Shown: one piece after another, positions 1 through 9,059 of the stretch
Numbering within the stretch: position 1 is the first letter of the stretch
Layout of the letters: each line of letters opens with the position of its first letter
From: Methanogenium organophilum
Lineage (GTDB): Archaea > Halobacteriota > Methanomicrobia > Methanomicrobiales > Methanomicrobiaceae
DNA length: 64,000 bases
Reading direction: 5' to 3'
Assembly (NCBI RefSeq): GCF_026684035.1
Contig: NZ_CP113361.1
Location: 2,356,001-2,420,000, forward strand
Notes under the pieces: model-generated
What the model was told of the DNA's origin: nothing
The model's database searches: none
Seen by the model: only the letters and a program-made list of their open reading frames with translations
Translations under genes and position numbers: made by a program

Positions 1-1
1 G

Positions 2-835
2 GATGCGATTACCTATTTTGCTGATTATTGGAAACATGATGCCAGAATCGGTTTTTATATCGCATATTGCTATTATTCTGCTTCAAAATCCCGGATAGGG
101 GCCGAGAATTCAGAATCATCACGAAATAAACAGGAAACAGAACTTGCAGCCCGTGAACAGTTACTTGAGATGATACGGGTTCGTCCCCCTCTCTACCGTC
201 TGAAACCACTTGACCTGTCTCGCGATGAAACCGTGGACAACGCATTTTGGTTTATGATAAAGATGTCGCTCTGGTGGTTCCCAAATGAAAAATGGTTCAT
301 TCAGATTGGTTTGGAAAAGGCAAAACGCGATAATTTTGAGGCAAAACGTGTTGAACTTCTCAATATTGCAACAGTAAAATTTTTCAACGATCTTGATTTT
401 CTCCGCGAATCATTTGATTTCCGACTGGAACAGGGTGATGGCGTAGGAGCAAATGGCATCGTAAAACAGATGATACAGCAATATCCCGAAAGTCTTGAGC
501 CAATTTATTATGGGTTGAAACTTTCTCTCATTGCAACAGGAAAATCATCATACACCCATTATCGTTCTATAGCATCGGAAAAAGGAATGCCTGTTTACCT
601 GATCCAGATTCTGGACTGGGCTTTTTATGTGTTAAAGGATCAGGAAAAGGAATCAAATATGCAGTTTAAGGAATTATCACGCCGGTTCAAGTCGTTATCC
701 TACTATCTTATTCCGTTAGAGTATCTCGTACAGATAATATTTTCCGGAAATACGGAAGAGTCGAAACGGGCGCGTTTGATTTTCATTGATTCACTCGACA
801 TGTATGCAAAAAAAGTCCTGAAGGTTCACACGTAG
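2..835 (+). CDS. Unrecognised protein, C-terminal part only
   Basis: The reading frame is open from the left edge of the window, so the N-terminus is missing; an internal ATG at 170 is probably not the true start because the codons before it continue without a stop and look coding. The 277 visible residues are mostly helical and aromatic-rich, with no signal peptide, membrane segment or catalytic motif that I can name. The middle part (helix pairs around a QQYPES stretch) looks like TPR-type solenoid helices, which is only an impression. It ends one base before the convergent propeller gene, so the two share a termination region. Confidence 0.7.
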   Translation, partial: DAITYFADYWKHDARIGFYIAYCYYSASKSRIGAENSESSRNKQETELAAREQLLEMIRVRPPLYRLKPLDLSRDETVDNAFWFMIKMSLWWFPNEKWFIQIGLEKAKRDNFEAKRVELLNIATVKFFNDLDFLRESFDFRLEQGDGVGANGIVKQMIQQYPESLEPIYYGLKLSLIATGKSSYTHYRSIASEKGMPVYLIQILDWAFYVLKDQEKESNMQFKELSRRFKSLSYYLIPLEYLVQIIFSGNTEESKRARLIFIDSLDMYAKKVLKVHT

Positions 836-836
836 A

Positions 837-1943
837 TTATTCGGAGTAATAAACCGGAATCCGAAGTGGGACGGATGAACCTGATATTTTTGGTGTATCT
901 GGTGTGACATCATCTGCTATTGTCACCGGTATTTTTTCTGGTGTTTGTTCCGGGAAGTAATATCCTGTCTCCCCTTTGGTAATAAACCACCACCGTCCTT
1001 TTGAGTCGGGAAATACCTTTACCACTTCGTCACTGGTAATGCCATGTATATTTCGGGCGATGTGGATAGTAATTTCATCATTGGAAAGTCCATACAGTCC
1101 GTTATTTGTACCAATAACATATGTCCCGTTCTCGGTAAGTGCAACATCATTGATGCGGGTAACGCCATACCCGAGTTCTTTTGTATCAGCTTTCAAACAA
1201 ATACCGGATGATTCTGAATAGTACAGGATATGGTTTTTATTAAAAAGAATCACACCTCCAAACGGATGATCAATGGCCGCTTCTATTGTTCCGAATTCTT
1301 CATCATTGTAGGGAATCGGCGAAAATGTGATCCCCTCCTGATCAGATACCCCTTTCCATACGCCATGAAACCGGGTTGTGAGGATGATATTTCCTGTTGC
1401 ATGATCTTTTGCCATTGAAGTAATGTAGTAGGCACCGGGTCCATTTTCGGTAAACGGACGCATCCATATCCATCTTCCCCCGGTAAAATGACTTAAACCG
1501 GAGTTTCCATTCGCAATCCAGATGGTATCCTCATCGCGGAGGATATCATGGATGTCCATCGTGTTAAAAAATTCATTTGTGCCGATCCGGGAAAAAATTG
1601 TTCCATTGGATATTTGCAGCCCGGCCGCAAAACCAAGCCAGATATTATTATTATTATCAAATTCCAGGGCCTGAATATAATCATCCTGCAATCCGGTATC
1701 ATATTCCCATGGTTTTGCCTGAATTGTTGCCCAGTCTGAGTCAAACAGGGATAGGCCGTTTGCGGTTGCAAAGGCAATCATGCCATCATGGCTTTCAGCG
1801 ATATCTTTCACATCAAGCGATGATATGGAATCGCTTCCCGGTATAAATGTTATAATTGCACCGGATGCCGGAATAATAATCAGGAGAAGGACGATACAGA
1901 GAGCTACAGATCGTAACATTTTCCATCTGCTCTTCTGATGCAT
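837..1943 (-). CDS. Secreted beta-propeller (two-component-regulator propeller-like) protein
   Basis: This 368-residue protein starts with a positively charged segment and a hydrophobic signal sequence or anchor (about residues 9-30). The rest has short repeats of the type seen in Reg_prop sensors, for example segments around NNNNIWLGFAAGLQIS, DEDTIWIANGNSGLSHF and NGTYVIGTNNGLYGLS. The start at 1943 is supported by a GGAGG site six bases upstream, and it overlaps the end of cheD by 40 bases, so it is the last gene of the chemotaxis operon. It has no kinase or transmitter domain. A role as an extracellular sensor or surface protein tied to taxis is inference. Confidence 0.75.
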   Translation of the reverse strand: MHQKSRWKMLRSVALCIVLLLIIIPASGAIITFIPGSDSISSLDVKDIAESHDGMIAFATANGLSLFDSDWATIQAKPWEYDTGLQDDYIQALEFDNNNNIWLGFAAGLQISNGTIFSRIGTNEFFNTMDIHDILRDEDTIWIANGNSGLSHFTGGRWIWMRPFTENGPGAYYITSMAKDHATGNIILTTRFHGVWKGVSDQEGITFSPIPYNDEEFGTIEAAIDHPFGGVILFNKNHILYYSESSGICLKADTKELGYGVTRINDVALTENGTYVIGTNNGLYGLSNDEITIHIARNIHGITSDEVVKVFPDSKGRWWFITKGETGYYFPEQTPEKIPVTIADDVTPDTPKISGSSVPLRIPVYYSE

Positions 1944-2395
1944 ATTTTTCCTCCGTCTTCAGGATAGAATAGCACAGATCTTCCCGATGTTCCTCCGATA
2001 TCTTCAGATTCCAGATAAATATGGTGTTCATCAAGACAGTGTTTCAGTGCAATTACGTTTCGCTTTCCAATATCGAGATTCCCTTTAAACTGCTGGAACA
2101 TACTTGCTCCGCCCACCAGATATGCTGACAGGTTTTGTCGTGACGATCCACTTTTCTCCATTTCATGAATCAGATGGGGCACTGCTGTATCAGCAAATTT
2201 TGCCGGTCGTTCACTTCTGCCGTTGCTCTCCGGTAGCATCACATGTGCCAGTCCACCGGTCTTTTGCTTTCTGTCATACAAAATGAATGCAACACATGAT
2301 CCAAGCCCGATCGATGATATTTGTGTATTTCCCGTTTTAAAATCCCCAATTCCGACATTTGACCCTTGTGAACCAGATGTATTTTTTTTATCCAT
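1904..2395 (-). CDS. cheD: Chemoreceptor glutamine deamidase CheD
   Basis: CheD deamidates glutamines on methyl-accepting chemotaxis proteins and is bound and modulated by CheC. The 163-residue length fits the family. The catalytic cysteine lies in the GLGSC motif (Cys34) and the catalytic histidine in GGLAHVMLP (His51); their 17-residue spacing matches characterised CheD enzymes. A later GGA motif (YLVGGASMF) is also typical. The gene follows cheC by 15 bases, matching their functional pairing. The 3' end overlaps the next gene. Confidence 0.93.
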   Translation of the reverse strand: MDKKNTSGSQGSNVGIGDFKTGNTQISSIGLGSCVAFILYDRKQKTGGLAHVMLPESNGRSERPAKFADTAVPHLIHEMEKSGSSRQNLSAYLVGGASMFQQFKGNLDIGKRNVIALKHCLDEHHIYLESEDIGGTSGRSVLFYPEDGGKICIRRADGKCYDL

Positions 2396-2410
2396 TTAGC
2401 AGTGCCGCCT

Positions 2411-3025
2411 CTAGATCTCAGGGGTAATTAAATTGTTGAGGAGTCGAAGAATCTCCTGAAGAGTTGCTTCTTCAGGAAGCATGATAATTGTACTGGATAT
2501 GTCATTATCGTTTGATTTCAGTTCAGTTTTGAAGAGGATGATTTCATTTATATCAACTGCCACCTGTGCCAGAATATTTTCAAAGGCGGCAAGAGCCATA
2601 TTGATAGTCATCATTGGAGGTGACGGGAGCATGACAACTCCCAGAAGTTCTGCTGTTGCATCAAGGAAATGGGATATCATGATGTTGCCGATTTCGATGA
2701 TTGCACTTTCATCAAGTTCGTTTAACTCACGGTCTTCATCCGTTGAACCAAGCATTGTATTGGTAAGTCTTATGGCTGATAATTTAGGTACATGATAGAC
2801 AATATAACCCGCAGGCTGAATTTCTCCCTGAATTTCAAAGACAACCATAGCTGCAATTTCTTCACTAAAAACGTCATTAACATCTGAAATATCGATGACA
2901 ACAGCTTCCGGTACTGTCATTTCAATTTCACTCATTAACATCTGGGAAAGAGAAGTTGCTGCGTGTGATGCACCGATATTTCCCATTTCTCTTAGCATAT
3001 CAAGTTGCTGATCATTTATATCCAT
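2411..3025 (-). CDS. cheC: CheC-family CheY-P phosphatase
   Basis: CheC dephosphorylates CheY-P and controls CheD. The 204-residue protein carries both halves of the duplicated phosphatase signature, one near the N-terminus (LREMGNIGASHAATSL) and one near residue 110 (IIEIGNIMISHFLDA), each with the conserved Glu and Asn. I chose the ATG at 3025 rather than the in-frame GTG at 3034 because an AAGGTGA ribosome site lies just upstream of the ATG and overlaps the GTG. It sits 11 bases after cheA and before cheD. Confidence 0.92.
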   Translation of the reverse strand: MDINDQQLDMLREMGNIGASHAATSLSQMLMSEIEMTVPEAVVIDISDVNDVFSEEIAAMVVFEIQGEIQPAGYIVYHVPKLSAIRLTNTMLGSTDEDRELNELDESAIIEIGNIMISHFLDATAELLGVVMLPSPPMMTINMALAAFENILAQVAVDINEIILFKTELKSNDNDISSTIIMLPEEATLQEILRLLNNLITPEI

Positions 3026-3036
3026 TATATTCACCT

Positions 3037-5304
3037 TTAAATCATTGAATTTACATCAAGAATGGGCACCACATCACCATCACCGGGAATCGTGACCCCA
3101 CTTACACCCTTGCAGGTTCCAATTATATTGCTTAACGGTTTGACAACAACTTCCTGCTGTCCTTCCACCACATCCACCGGGATGCAGCATTTTGTCTCCT
3201 GATATTGTATAACAACAACAATATCGCCGTTACTTTCTCCTTTAAACATTTCATTCAGATGGTGGATCTGAAGAACTTCCCCTCTGAATGGAATGGCTTC
3301 ACTCTTTCCTATCCGGCTGATTGAATTCCGATCAATTCGTGCAACTTCTACAACTGAAGCAATAGGGATTGCACAGCGTTTTCCGTTTATCCGGACCATC
3401 ATCACTTCAATAATCGCCATTGTAGGTGGAAGGACAAGAGTAAAGGTTGTCCCCTTTCCCTCAGCACTTTCAACACTGATTGTTCCTTTCAGTGATTCTA
3501 TGGCACTTTTCACCACATCAAGTCCGACACCTCTACCGCTTATATCGGTAATTTCATTTGCGGTGGAAAAACCAGGCTGAAAGAGGAAATTAATGATTTC
3601 ATCCTTGGTTAGATCTTTTGATTGTTCGGGTGAAACAAACCCTTTTTCGATGGCCTTTGAAAGAATGGCATCTGCATAAATTCCTGCACCATCATCTTTC
3701 AGTCTGATAAGAACATTTCCCTTTTCTCTCCATGCTGAGAGAACAACAGTTCCTTTTGGTTCTTTTCCTGCCATTATCCGGTTTTCAGGCTTTTCGATTC
3801 CATGGTTTACAGCATTTCGGATTAGATGGAGCAGGGGATCGCCAAGACCGTCTATAACACTTCTGTCCAGTTCTGTTTCCCCCCCGCTCATGATGAATTC
3901 AACCTCTTTTCCGTCGTGTACTGCAACATCTCTCACAACACGGGGGAACCGGTTAAATATCTGGTTGAGCGGGATCATCCGGATATTCATCATGAGATTC
4001 TGTAAATCAGAAACCGAGCGGCTTACCATATTGAGCGCTTCATCCATCTCTTTGCTATTATATTGGTGCGCAATCTGGCGGAGCCTTCCCCCGGTAATAA
4101 CCAAATCCTCTACTAAATTCATCATCTGATCAAGGCGGTGGATATCCACCCTGAGATTCTGCACCTCTTTCTTTTTTGATTTTTTAGTGGTTTTTTCCGG
4201 ATTATCCTGTGGAGAATTCCCGGAACCGGCTTGTGAATTCTGGGATTGCGTTCCTGAATGTATTTTAATATTTGAATCCTCTTCCTGTACAAAATCTTCA
4301 ACCAGTACATTTTGAATATCAACACCGGATGCAGCATCATGTAATGCCTTATATCCCGCATCAGAATGGAGGATGACAACAAGACTCCCTGAAAATGCAC
4401 CGCTATCCAGATCTTCAAGGGATGGTTCTGATGAGATGATGTTTCCGATATCAGCCAGATTCTGATATGCGATAAGGGCTCTCACATCTCCCAGATCACT
4501 GCTTTCCGATACCGTGATTATGACCTTAAATAAATTATTATCAGGGTTTGGTGTCAGATCTGCAGGTATCTGCCCATTTGTTTCCGGTTCTGATGAGAAC
4601 GGAACCACGATAATATCTGATATTTCAGGAACCGTTGCTGCATTTTGAATCTCCTCTTCATTTGAATCTGTCTGAATGTAGATATTCAAAATGCCATCAA
4701 ATTCTGAATCCGATGATTCCAGTTTATCAGCTGATGGACTGCAGCACACTATCTCTCCGATTTCTTTCAGATTTTCAAGAGAAAGAAGTGCACGGATGTC
4801 TTTCATTTGACTGGTTTCATCAATTGTCAGGGTAATCTGATGTGAGTATTTTTGCGGCTGTAGAAGGCATTCAGTATTGGTTTGAGAGTTTTGGTTCGTT
4901 TTATCATCCGATACATCTGTTTGATCCGAAGAGAGGGATTTCAGCTGTTTTACCAGTTCACTTGATGTTATGGAAGAGCAGTCTCCACCGGACTCTACAT
5001 CATCAAGCATCTCTTCAATTTTATCGGTGCATGCGAGGAGGATATCGATGAGGCCATTATTAACACTCCGTTCACCACTTCGAATAAGGTGGAAAACATC
5101 TTCCATGGAATGGCAGAGTGTTTCCATCTCGTCAAATCCCATTGATGCCGACATTCCTTTTAGTGTGTGGGCTGCACGGAATATTTCGTCAATTGCTGCC
5201 ATATCCGAGCCATTTTCAAGAACGAGCAGATTATTAACAATATTCTCGTGGTTCTCTATTGATTCAGCAACAAAGAGTTTCCGGTACGTGTCATCTTCAG
5301 CCAT
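3037..5304 (-). CDS. cheA: Chemotaxis histidine kinase CheA
   Basis: CheA autophosphorylates in response to receptors and passes phosphate to CheY and CheB. The order in this 755-residue protein is: an Hpt domain with the phospho-accepting His46 in AAHTLKG; two tandem P2-like response-regulator-binding repeats (about 150-240 and 265-345); a Ser/Gly/Asn/Lys-rich linker; the P3 dimerisation helix pair; the P4 ATPase with N box (HLIRNAVNHGIE), DDGAGI and GRGVGLDVV boxes; and a C-terminal CheW-like P5 domain. A second P2-like unit is unusual. It lies three bases downstream of cheB in the same operon. Confidence 0.95.
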   Translation of the reverse strand: MAEDDTYRKLFVAESIENHENIVNNLLVLENGSDMAAIDEIFRAAHTLKGMSASMGFDEMETLCHSMEDVFHLIRSGERSVNNGLIDILLACTDKIEEMLDDVESGGDCSSITSSELVKQLKSLSSDQTDVSDDKTNQNSQTNTECLLQPQKYSHQITLTIDETSQMKDIRALLSLENLKEIGEIVCCSPSADKLESSDSEFDGILNIYIQTDSNEEEIQNAATVPEISDIIVVPFSSEPETNGQIPADLTPNPDNNLFKVIITVSESSDLGDVRALIAYQNLADIGNIISSEPSLEDLDSGAFSGSLVVILHSDAGYKALHDAASGVDIQNVLVEDFVQEEDSNIKIHSGTQSQNSQAGSGNSPQDNPEKTTKKSKKKEVQNLRVDIHRLDQMMNLVEDLVITGGRLRQIAHQYNSKEMDEALNMVSRSVSDLQNLMMNIRMIPLNQIFNRFPRVVRDVAVHDGKEVEFIMSGGETELDRSVIDGLGDPLLHLIRNAVNHGIEKPENRIMAGKEPKGTVVLSAWREKGNVLIRLKDDGAGIYADAILSKAIEKGFVSPEQSKDLTKDEIINFLFQPGFSTANEITDISGRGVGLDVVKSAIESLKGTISVESAEGKGTTFTLVLPPTMAIIEVMMVRINGKRCAIPIASVVEVARIDRNSISRIGKSEAIPFRGEVLQIHHLNEMFKGESNGDIVVVIQYQETKCCIPVDVVEGQQEVVVKPLSNIIGTCKGVSGVTIPGDGDVVPILDVNSMI

Positions 5305-5307
5305 AAA

Positions 5308-6330
5308 TTATTCCTTCTTTGCGATGTATTGCATAATCTCACGGTGTATTCTGTTGAGCGGGATGACTTTGTCTATACAATCTCTCTTCAATGCAGATCT
5401 GACCATGCCATACACCAGACAATCTTCTTCCCGGACAGCAAAGGTACTGCCTCCGGCTTTTTTAATGGCAAGAGCTCCTTCTCCTGCATCATTTCCCATC
5501 CCGCTAAGAATAACGGACAGACAGTTTTTTCCAAATACTTTGGCAGCTGATGAAAAGGTAATGTCGACTGCCGGACGGACAGCGTGAACCGGAGCAGATT
5601 TTGTAAGCGTGATTTGTCCACCTTGGTGGCCGTATTCATCGATATGGCGGGAGATTACCGTATGGTAGCCCCCTTTTGAAAGATAGACATTACCATTGTT
5701 AAGAATGTCACCGCTTTCAGTTTCTTTCACCGGCATCGGACATATTCTGTTGAGCCGCTCTGCAAGTGCTGCAGTGAAACCTTCCGGCATATGTTGTGTA
5801 ATAATAAATGCAGCATTTTGGTCTCCCTTCAGATTAGACAAAATCTGGTCCAGCATTGAAGGTCCTCCTGCTGATGAACCAATGACAATAAGATTTTCTG
5901 CGGGAATATCGGATTTTGGTGTGCATTTCTGTGGTTCTGAAATACTGATGATCTGTTTCAGCTTTGTTGTCAATTCGTTTTCAATGCCCCGCACTTTTGA
6001 AATATTGCGTGGTTTCAGCATGAAATCATCAGCGCCCAGGCGTAAAGCAGTGTATGTCAGATCAGCATCCCGTGAAGTGAGGGTGCTTAATACCAGGATT
6101 TTTGGTCTGTATGACTGATGACTGATCTGCTTCAGCGTTTCGATCCCGTCCATCTGGGGCATCTGCATGTCCAGTGTTAATATGTCCGGCTTAAGCTCTT
6201 CGATCATTGGAAGTGCCTCGACACCATTGCATGCCGTCCCAATCACTTCTATTTCCGGATCACGGTTGAGTAAGTCTGATAAAACAGTCCGGATAAACAC
6301 TGAATCATCGACAATAAGAACCCTGAGCAT
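5308..6330 (-). CDS. cheB: Chemotaxis methylesterase CheB
   Basis: CheB removes methyl groups from receptor glutamates when phosphorylated by CheA. The N-terminal receiver has the acidic pair in LIVDDS and phospho-acceptor Asp54 in LTLDMQMP. The C-terminal esterase domain has the catalytic triad Ser153 (GSSAGGP), His180 (QHMPEGF) and Asp281 (GMGNDAGEG), with spacings as in characterised CheB. The 340-residue length is normal. It is nine bases after cheY and three before cheA. The partner methyltransferase CheR is not in this window. Confidence 0.95.
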   Translation of the reverse strand: MLRVLIVDDSVFIRTVLSDLLNRDPEIEVIGTACNGVEALPMIEELKPDILTLDMQMPQMDGIETLKQISHQSYRPKILVLSTLTSRDADLTYTALRLGADDFMLKPRNISKVRGIENELTTKLKQIISISEPQKCTPKSDIPAENLIVIGSSAGGPSMLDQILSNLKGDQNAAFIITQHMPEGFTAALAERLNRICPMPVKETESGDILNNGNVYLSKGGYHTVISRHIDEYGHQGGQITLTKSAPVHAVRPAVDITFSSAAKVFGKNCLSVILSGMGNDAGEGALAIKKAGGSTFAVREEDCLVYGMVRSALKRDCIDKVIPLNRIHREIMQYIAKKE

Positions 6331-6339
6331 ATTGACGTT

Positions 6340-6702
6340 TTATGATTTGAGTACGTTGTTTATCTCTTCCAACACTTTTGGTGCCTGGAATGGTTTTACA
6401 ATATATCCTTTGGCACCCGTTTTAATAGCAAGTTTTACCATCTGTTCCTGTCCGACAGCAGTACACATAATCACTTTTGCCCCAGGGTTTATCGACATTA
6501 TTTCTTTTAATGCTTCAATTCCGTTTTTCTTTGGCATTACAATATCCATTGTAATGAGATCGGGCTGGAGTGATTTAAATTTTTGAACTGCATCCTCTCC
6601 GTCTTCCGCTTCACCTACAATATCGTGGTTACCGGAGAACAGGATATTTTTCAGAAGCGTTCTCATAAAGAGGGTATCATCAACGACCAGAATCCTTCCC
6701 AT
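6340..6702 (-). CDS. cheY: Chemotaxis response regulator CheY
   Basis: A 120-residue stand-alone receiver domain with the acidic pair in VVDDT, phospho-acceptor Asp53 (TMDIVMP), switch Thr81 and Lys103 in the KPF motif. It is the first gene of the cheY-cheB-cheA-cheC-cheD run, and a 114-bp gap with a TATA-like box separates it from cheF. In archaea CheY-P acts on the archaellum motor through the adaptor CheF, whose gene is directly upstream here. Confidence 0.94.
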   Translation of the reverse strand: MGRILVVDDTLFMRTLLKNILFSGNHDIVGEAEDGEDAVQKFKSLQPDLITMDIVMPKKNGIEALKEIMSINPGAKVIMCTAVGQEQMVKLAIKTGAKGYIVKPFQAPKVLEEINNVLKS

Positions 6703-6769
6703 ATGTAATCAATAATCCTTGTGCCACATATGTAATAAATATTCGTAAATGGATATTTTGGAAGAATAT

Positions 6770-6790
6770 CTGTAATATAAATTTATGCCA
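6770..6790 (-). promoter_or_regulatory. Predicted promoter of the cheY operon
   Basis: The 114-bp gap before cheY is AT-rich and holds a TATA-like core (AAATTTATATTA on the minus strand) about 70-85 bases before the start codon. It is the only clear promoter candidate inside the chemotaxis half, so cheYBACD can probably be transcribed apart from the archaellum genes. This is a pattern call only. Confidence 0.5.
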
Positions 6791-6816
6791 TGTGTAATAT
6801 TATATTTTAAATATGG

Positions 6817-7614
6817 TTATGGGGATGGTGGTTTCACCGCCTCAGTTACGAACCGAACACCCTTTGTGGTCAGTTTTACTTCGCGACGTGTCTGGACAAC
6901 TTCAATCAATCCAAGTTCCAGCATCTTGTCATAGATCCCATCAATATCTTTCTGAGTTTTTTCCAGCATTCCCTCGATTGAATGGGTATCCATTCCGCTA
7001 TATACCAGCATCGCTACCTGGCCCGAAAGCGGATCGAGTTCCCCCTCCAGCGAACTGTCTTTGGTGGCATCAGTAAGATAATTGTAGAGAATCTGCAGAG
7101 TTGTCGGAGGACAGAGAACAAAACTTGTCGAGACTTCACCGGTTTCCACATGATCAATCTTTACAACCTCTTTATCCATTCCCTGTACATCTCTTTTTGT
7201 CTGTTCAATTGCTGAAACATCTTCTATGGGAACACATATCTGATTATTTTGGCTAACGAACCATATTCCGGTTTTGAGTACATTTATCGCTCCCTTTTCC
7301 CATTGCGAATTTTTCACCATCACCCCGCCCCTGATGGCAGGAGACCTAAAATATGCCATGAGTCGATATCCTGAGCACCCCATAAGTATTACCCGTTTTA
7401 ACACCGTGAGTGCCTTGGGTACTGTAGCTAATCTATATGTGGTTTCTCCAACAGAAATGATGAGAACATTCTTTTTTTGCTGGACGTCATCAATTGATTT
7501 GATCGGAATCTGTGCGTCTATTGGTTCGGGTATATGGATGGAGGTTTCGTCGATTCCGATTTTTGATGGGATCCATTTGCCTTCTGCTTCGAATTTGACT
7601 GGTATTGTTTTCAT
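6817..7614 (-). CDS. cheF: Archaeal chemotaxis adaptor CheF
   Basis: CheF is the archaea-specific protein that joins CheY-P, CheC and CheD to the archaellum motor. The 265-residue sequence has the expected N-terminal PH-like beta-rich half (with VPIEDVSAIEQTKRDVQG-type segments) and a C-terminal winged-helix half ending in TRREVKLTTKGVRFV. It lies between the archaellum genes and cheY, the usual place for this family, and overlaps the upstream acidic membrane protein by four bases. No membrane segment is seen. Confidence 0.85.
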   Translation of the reverse strand: MKTIPVKFEAEGKWIPSKIGIDETSIHIPEPIDAQIPIKSIDDVQQKKNVLIISVGETTYRLATVPKALTVLKRVILMGCSGYRLMAYFRSPAIRGGVMVKNSQWEKGAINVLKTGIWFVSQNNQICVPIEDVSAIEQTKRDVQGMDKEVVKIDHVETGEVSTSFVLCPPTTLQILYNYLTDATKDSSLEGELDPLSGQVAMLVYSGMDTHSIEGMLEKTQKDIDGIYDKMLELGLIEVVQTRREVKLTTKGVRFVTEAVKPPSP

Positions 7615-9059
7615 TTTCCTCTCCTGGTATTTTTCCCATTTTGTTGGCGAATTTTTCCTCCCATTACACTAAGAACGGTTTCAAGCTCATCAGCCAGATC
7701 TTTTGCTTCAACATGTACGTCCTTCATTTCGCGGATAAGACTTGGATCAGGCCCTTTCTTTGTCTTTTTAATATCTGATTTAAGAACACTCAGGATATCG
7801 TCATATTCATTTTTTCCCGAAAAGGATATGGTTTCATTTATTTGAGACGATTCGGATCCGGAATTTCCAAGCAGGGAATTATTGTTTTCCGCTGTAAGAA
7901 AATCTTCATTCTGGTTGCTCATTCCACCAGATGATGTGATGAAATCGTCCGGAAGAACCTCTGCCTCACCAATTTCTTCCTCTTCTTCAATGATAATATC
8001 ATCCGTTTCGATGGATAAATCATCAGTGTCAAGTTCTTCAAGATTAATTGAATGAAAATCTGAAAATTCGTCATCGCTTATATCGATTTTTTCAAATTCC
8101 GGAATATTGGTGAGTTCTTCGAGTGTTTCATTCAGGGTAACAGTATTTTGATTTTCCGGGGAAGTTTCGCGAATATGAATAAATGGTTCCTCATCAAGTC
8201 CATCTTCTATACCCTGCACAAAAAATATATCCGAGTCAAATTCCTCTTCTTCTGTAGATATATCCTCAATTTCTGTATTTTTCAGAAGGGACTCTGACAA
8301 TAAATCTTCTTCAGCATCAAGTGCATTTTCAGCTAACAGAATTGAATGAATTTCGTCATCGATGTTAAGTGTGTCAGAATCAGAATCTTGCGATATTTTG
8401 GATTCATCGGGAATATCAGCATTTAAATCGAGGGATATGTCTTCTCCGTCTATTTCAAGAGAATCCAGGCTTTCAAAGTCTTCGTCATCAAAGAAATCAA
8501 ATTCATCTGATAAATCTGAAGGATCATCTGATGATGGTGCGTCAGGATCACTGTCAGACAGATTATCGGAAGAGACAACCGGTTCTTTGATTGCTGAATT
8601 AAGAAGGGTGTCTATTTTTTCGGCATGCTTATTATCACGTGCCTTGTGTATTGTTGACTGGAAAGAAGCAAGGGTTGCACTTAGACCGGCTGATAATCTG
8701 TTTCCCCCTTCTTTTTTATGTAGCGTTGGCTGAGCTTCTTTCTTATCGGAGTCCTTTTTCGACCGTGAGAAGACCTTTTTGAACCCGAGAGATTTCTTTT
8801 CTTTTTGATCCGGATCTTTTTGGGATGGATTGATTTTTATTTCCTTTGTGTTATCCGGTTTATTGGGGTTTTTTCCCCGTAATCCCGGAATTTGTTTAAG
8901 GTCTTCTGATTTTAACAGTCCCAATCCAATTGCCATGATGACGCCAAAGCCGAGTGTTGCAACTAATGTAATGGGAATTGATGCATTCAGGAAGATCAAA
9001 ATTGTTCCTACCGCAACAATTCCAATCATCATTACAATACGACGTGCAATTTCGTTCAT
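7611..9059 (-). CDS. Acidic membrane-anchored protein of the archaellum-chemotaxis locus
   Basis: I do not recognise a family. The 482-residue protein has two N-terminal membrane helices (about residues 8-48), then a lysine-rich cytoplasmic segment (about 50-120), then a very long Asp/Glu/Ser-rich low-complexity stretch (about 150-400), and a basic C-terminal tail. Its ATG overlaps the arlJ stop and its stop overlaps the cheF start, so it is translationally coupled to both the motor platform and the taxis adaptor. This suggests a role in motor positioning or in linking CheF to the motor, but that is inference from position and architecture. Confidence 0.75.
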   Translation of the reverse strand: MNEIARRIVMMIGIVAVGTILIFLNASIPITLVATLGFGVIMAIGLGLLKSEDLKQIPGLRGKNPNKPDNTKEIKINPSQKDPDQKEKKSLGFKKVFSRSKKDSDKKEAQPTLHKKEGGNRLSAGLSATLASFQSTIHKARDNKHAEKIDTLLNSAIKEPVVSSDNLSDSDPDAPSSDDPSDLSDEFDFFDDEDFESLDSLEIDGEDISLDLNADIPDESKISQDSDSDTLNIDDEIHSILLAENALDAEEDLLSESLLKNTEIEDISTEEEEFDSDIFFVQGIEDGLDEEPFIHIRETSPENQNTVTLNETLEELTNIPEFEKIDISDDEFSDFHSINLEELDTDDLSIETDDIIIEEEEEIGEAEVLPDDFITSSGGMSNQNEDFLTAENNNSLLGNSGSESSQINETISFSGKNEYDDILSVLKSDIKKTKKGPDPSLIREMKDVHVEAKDLADELETVLSVMGGKIRQQNGKNTRRGK

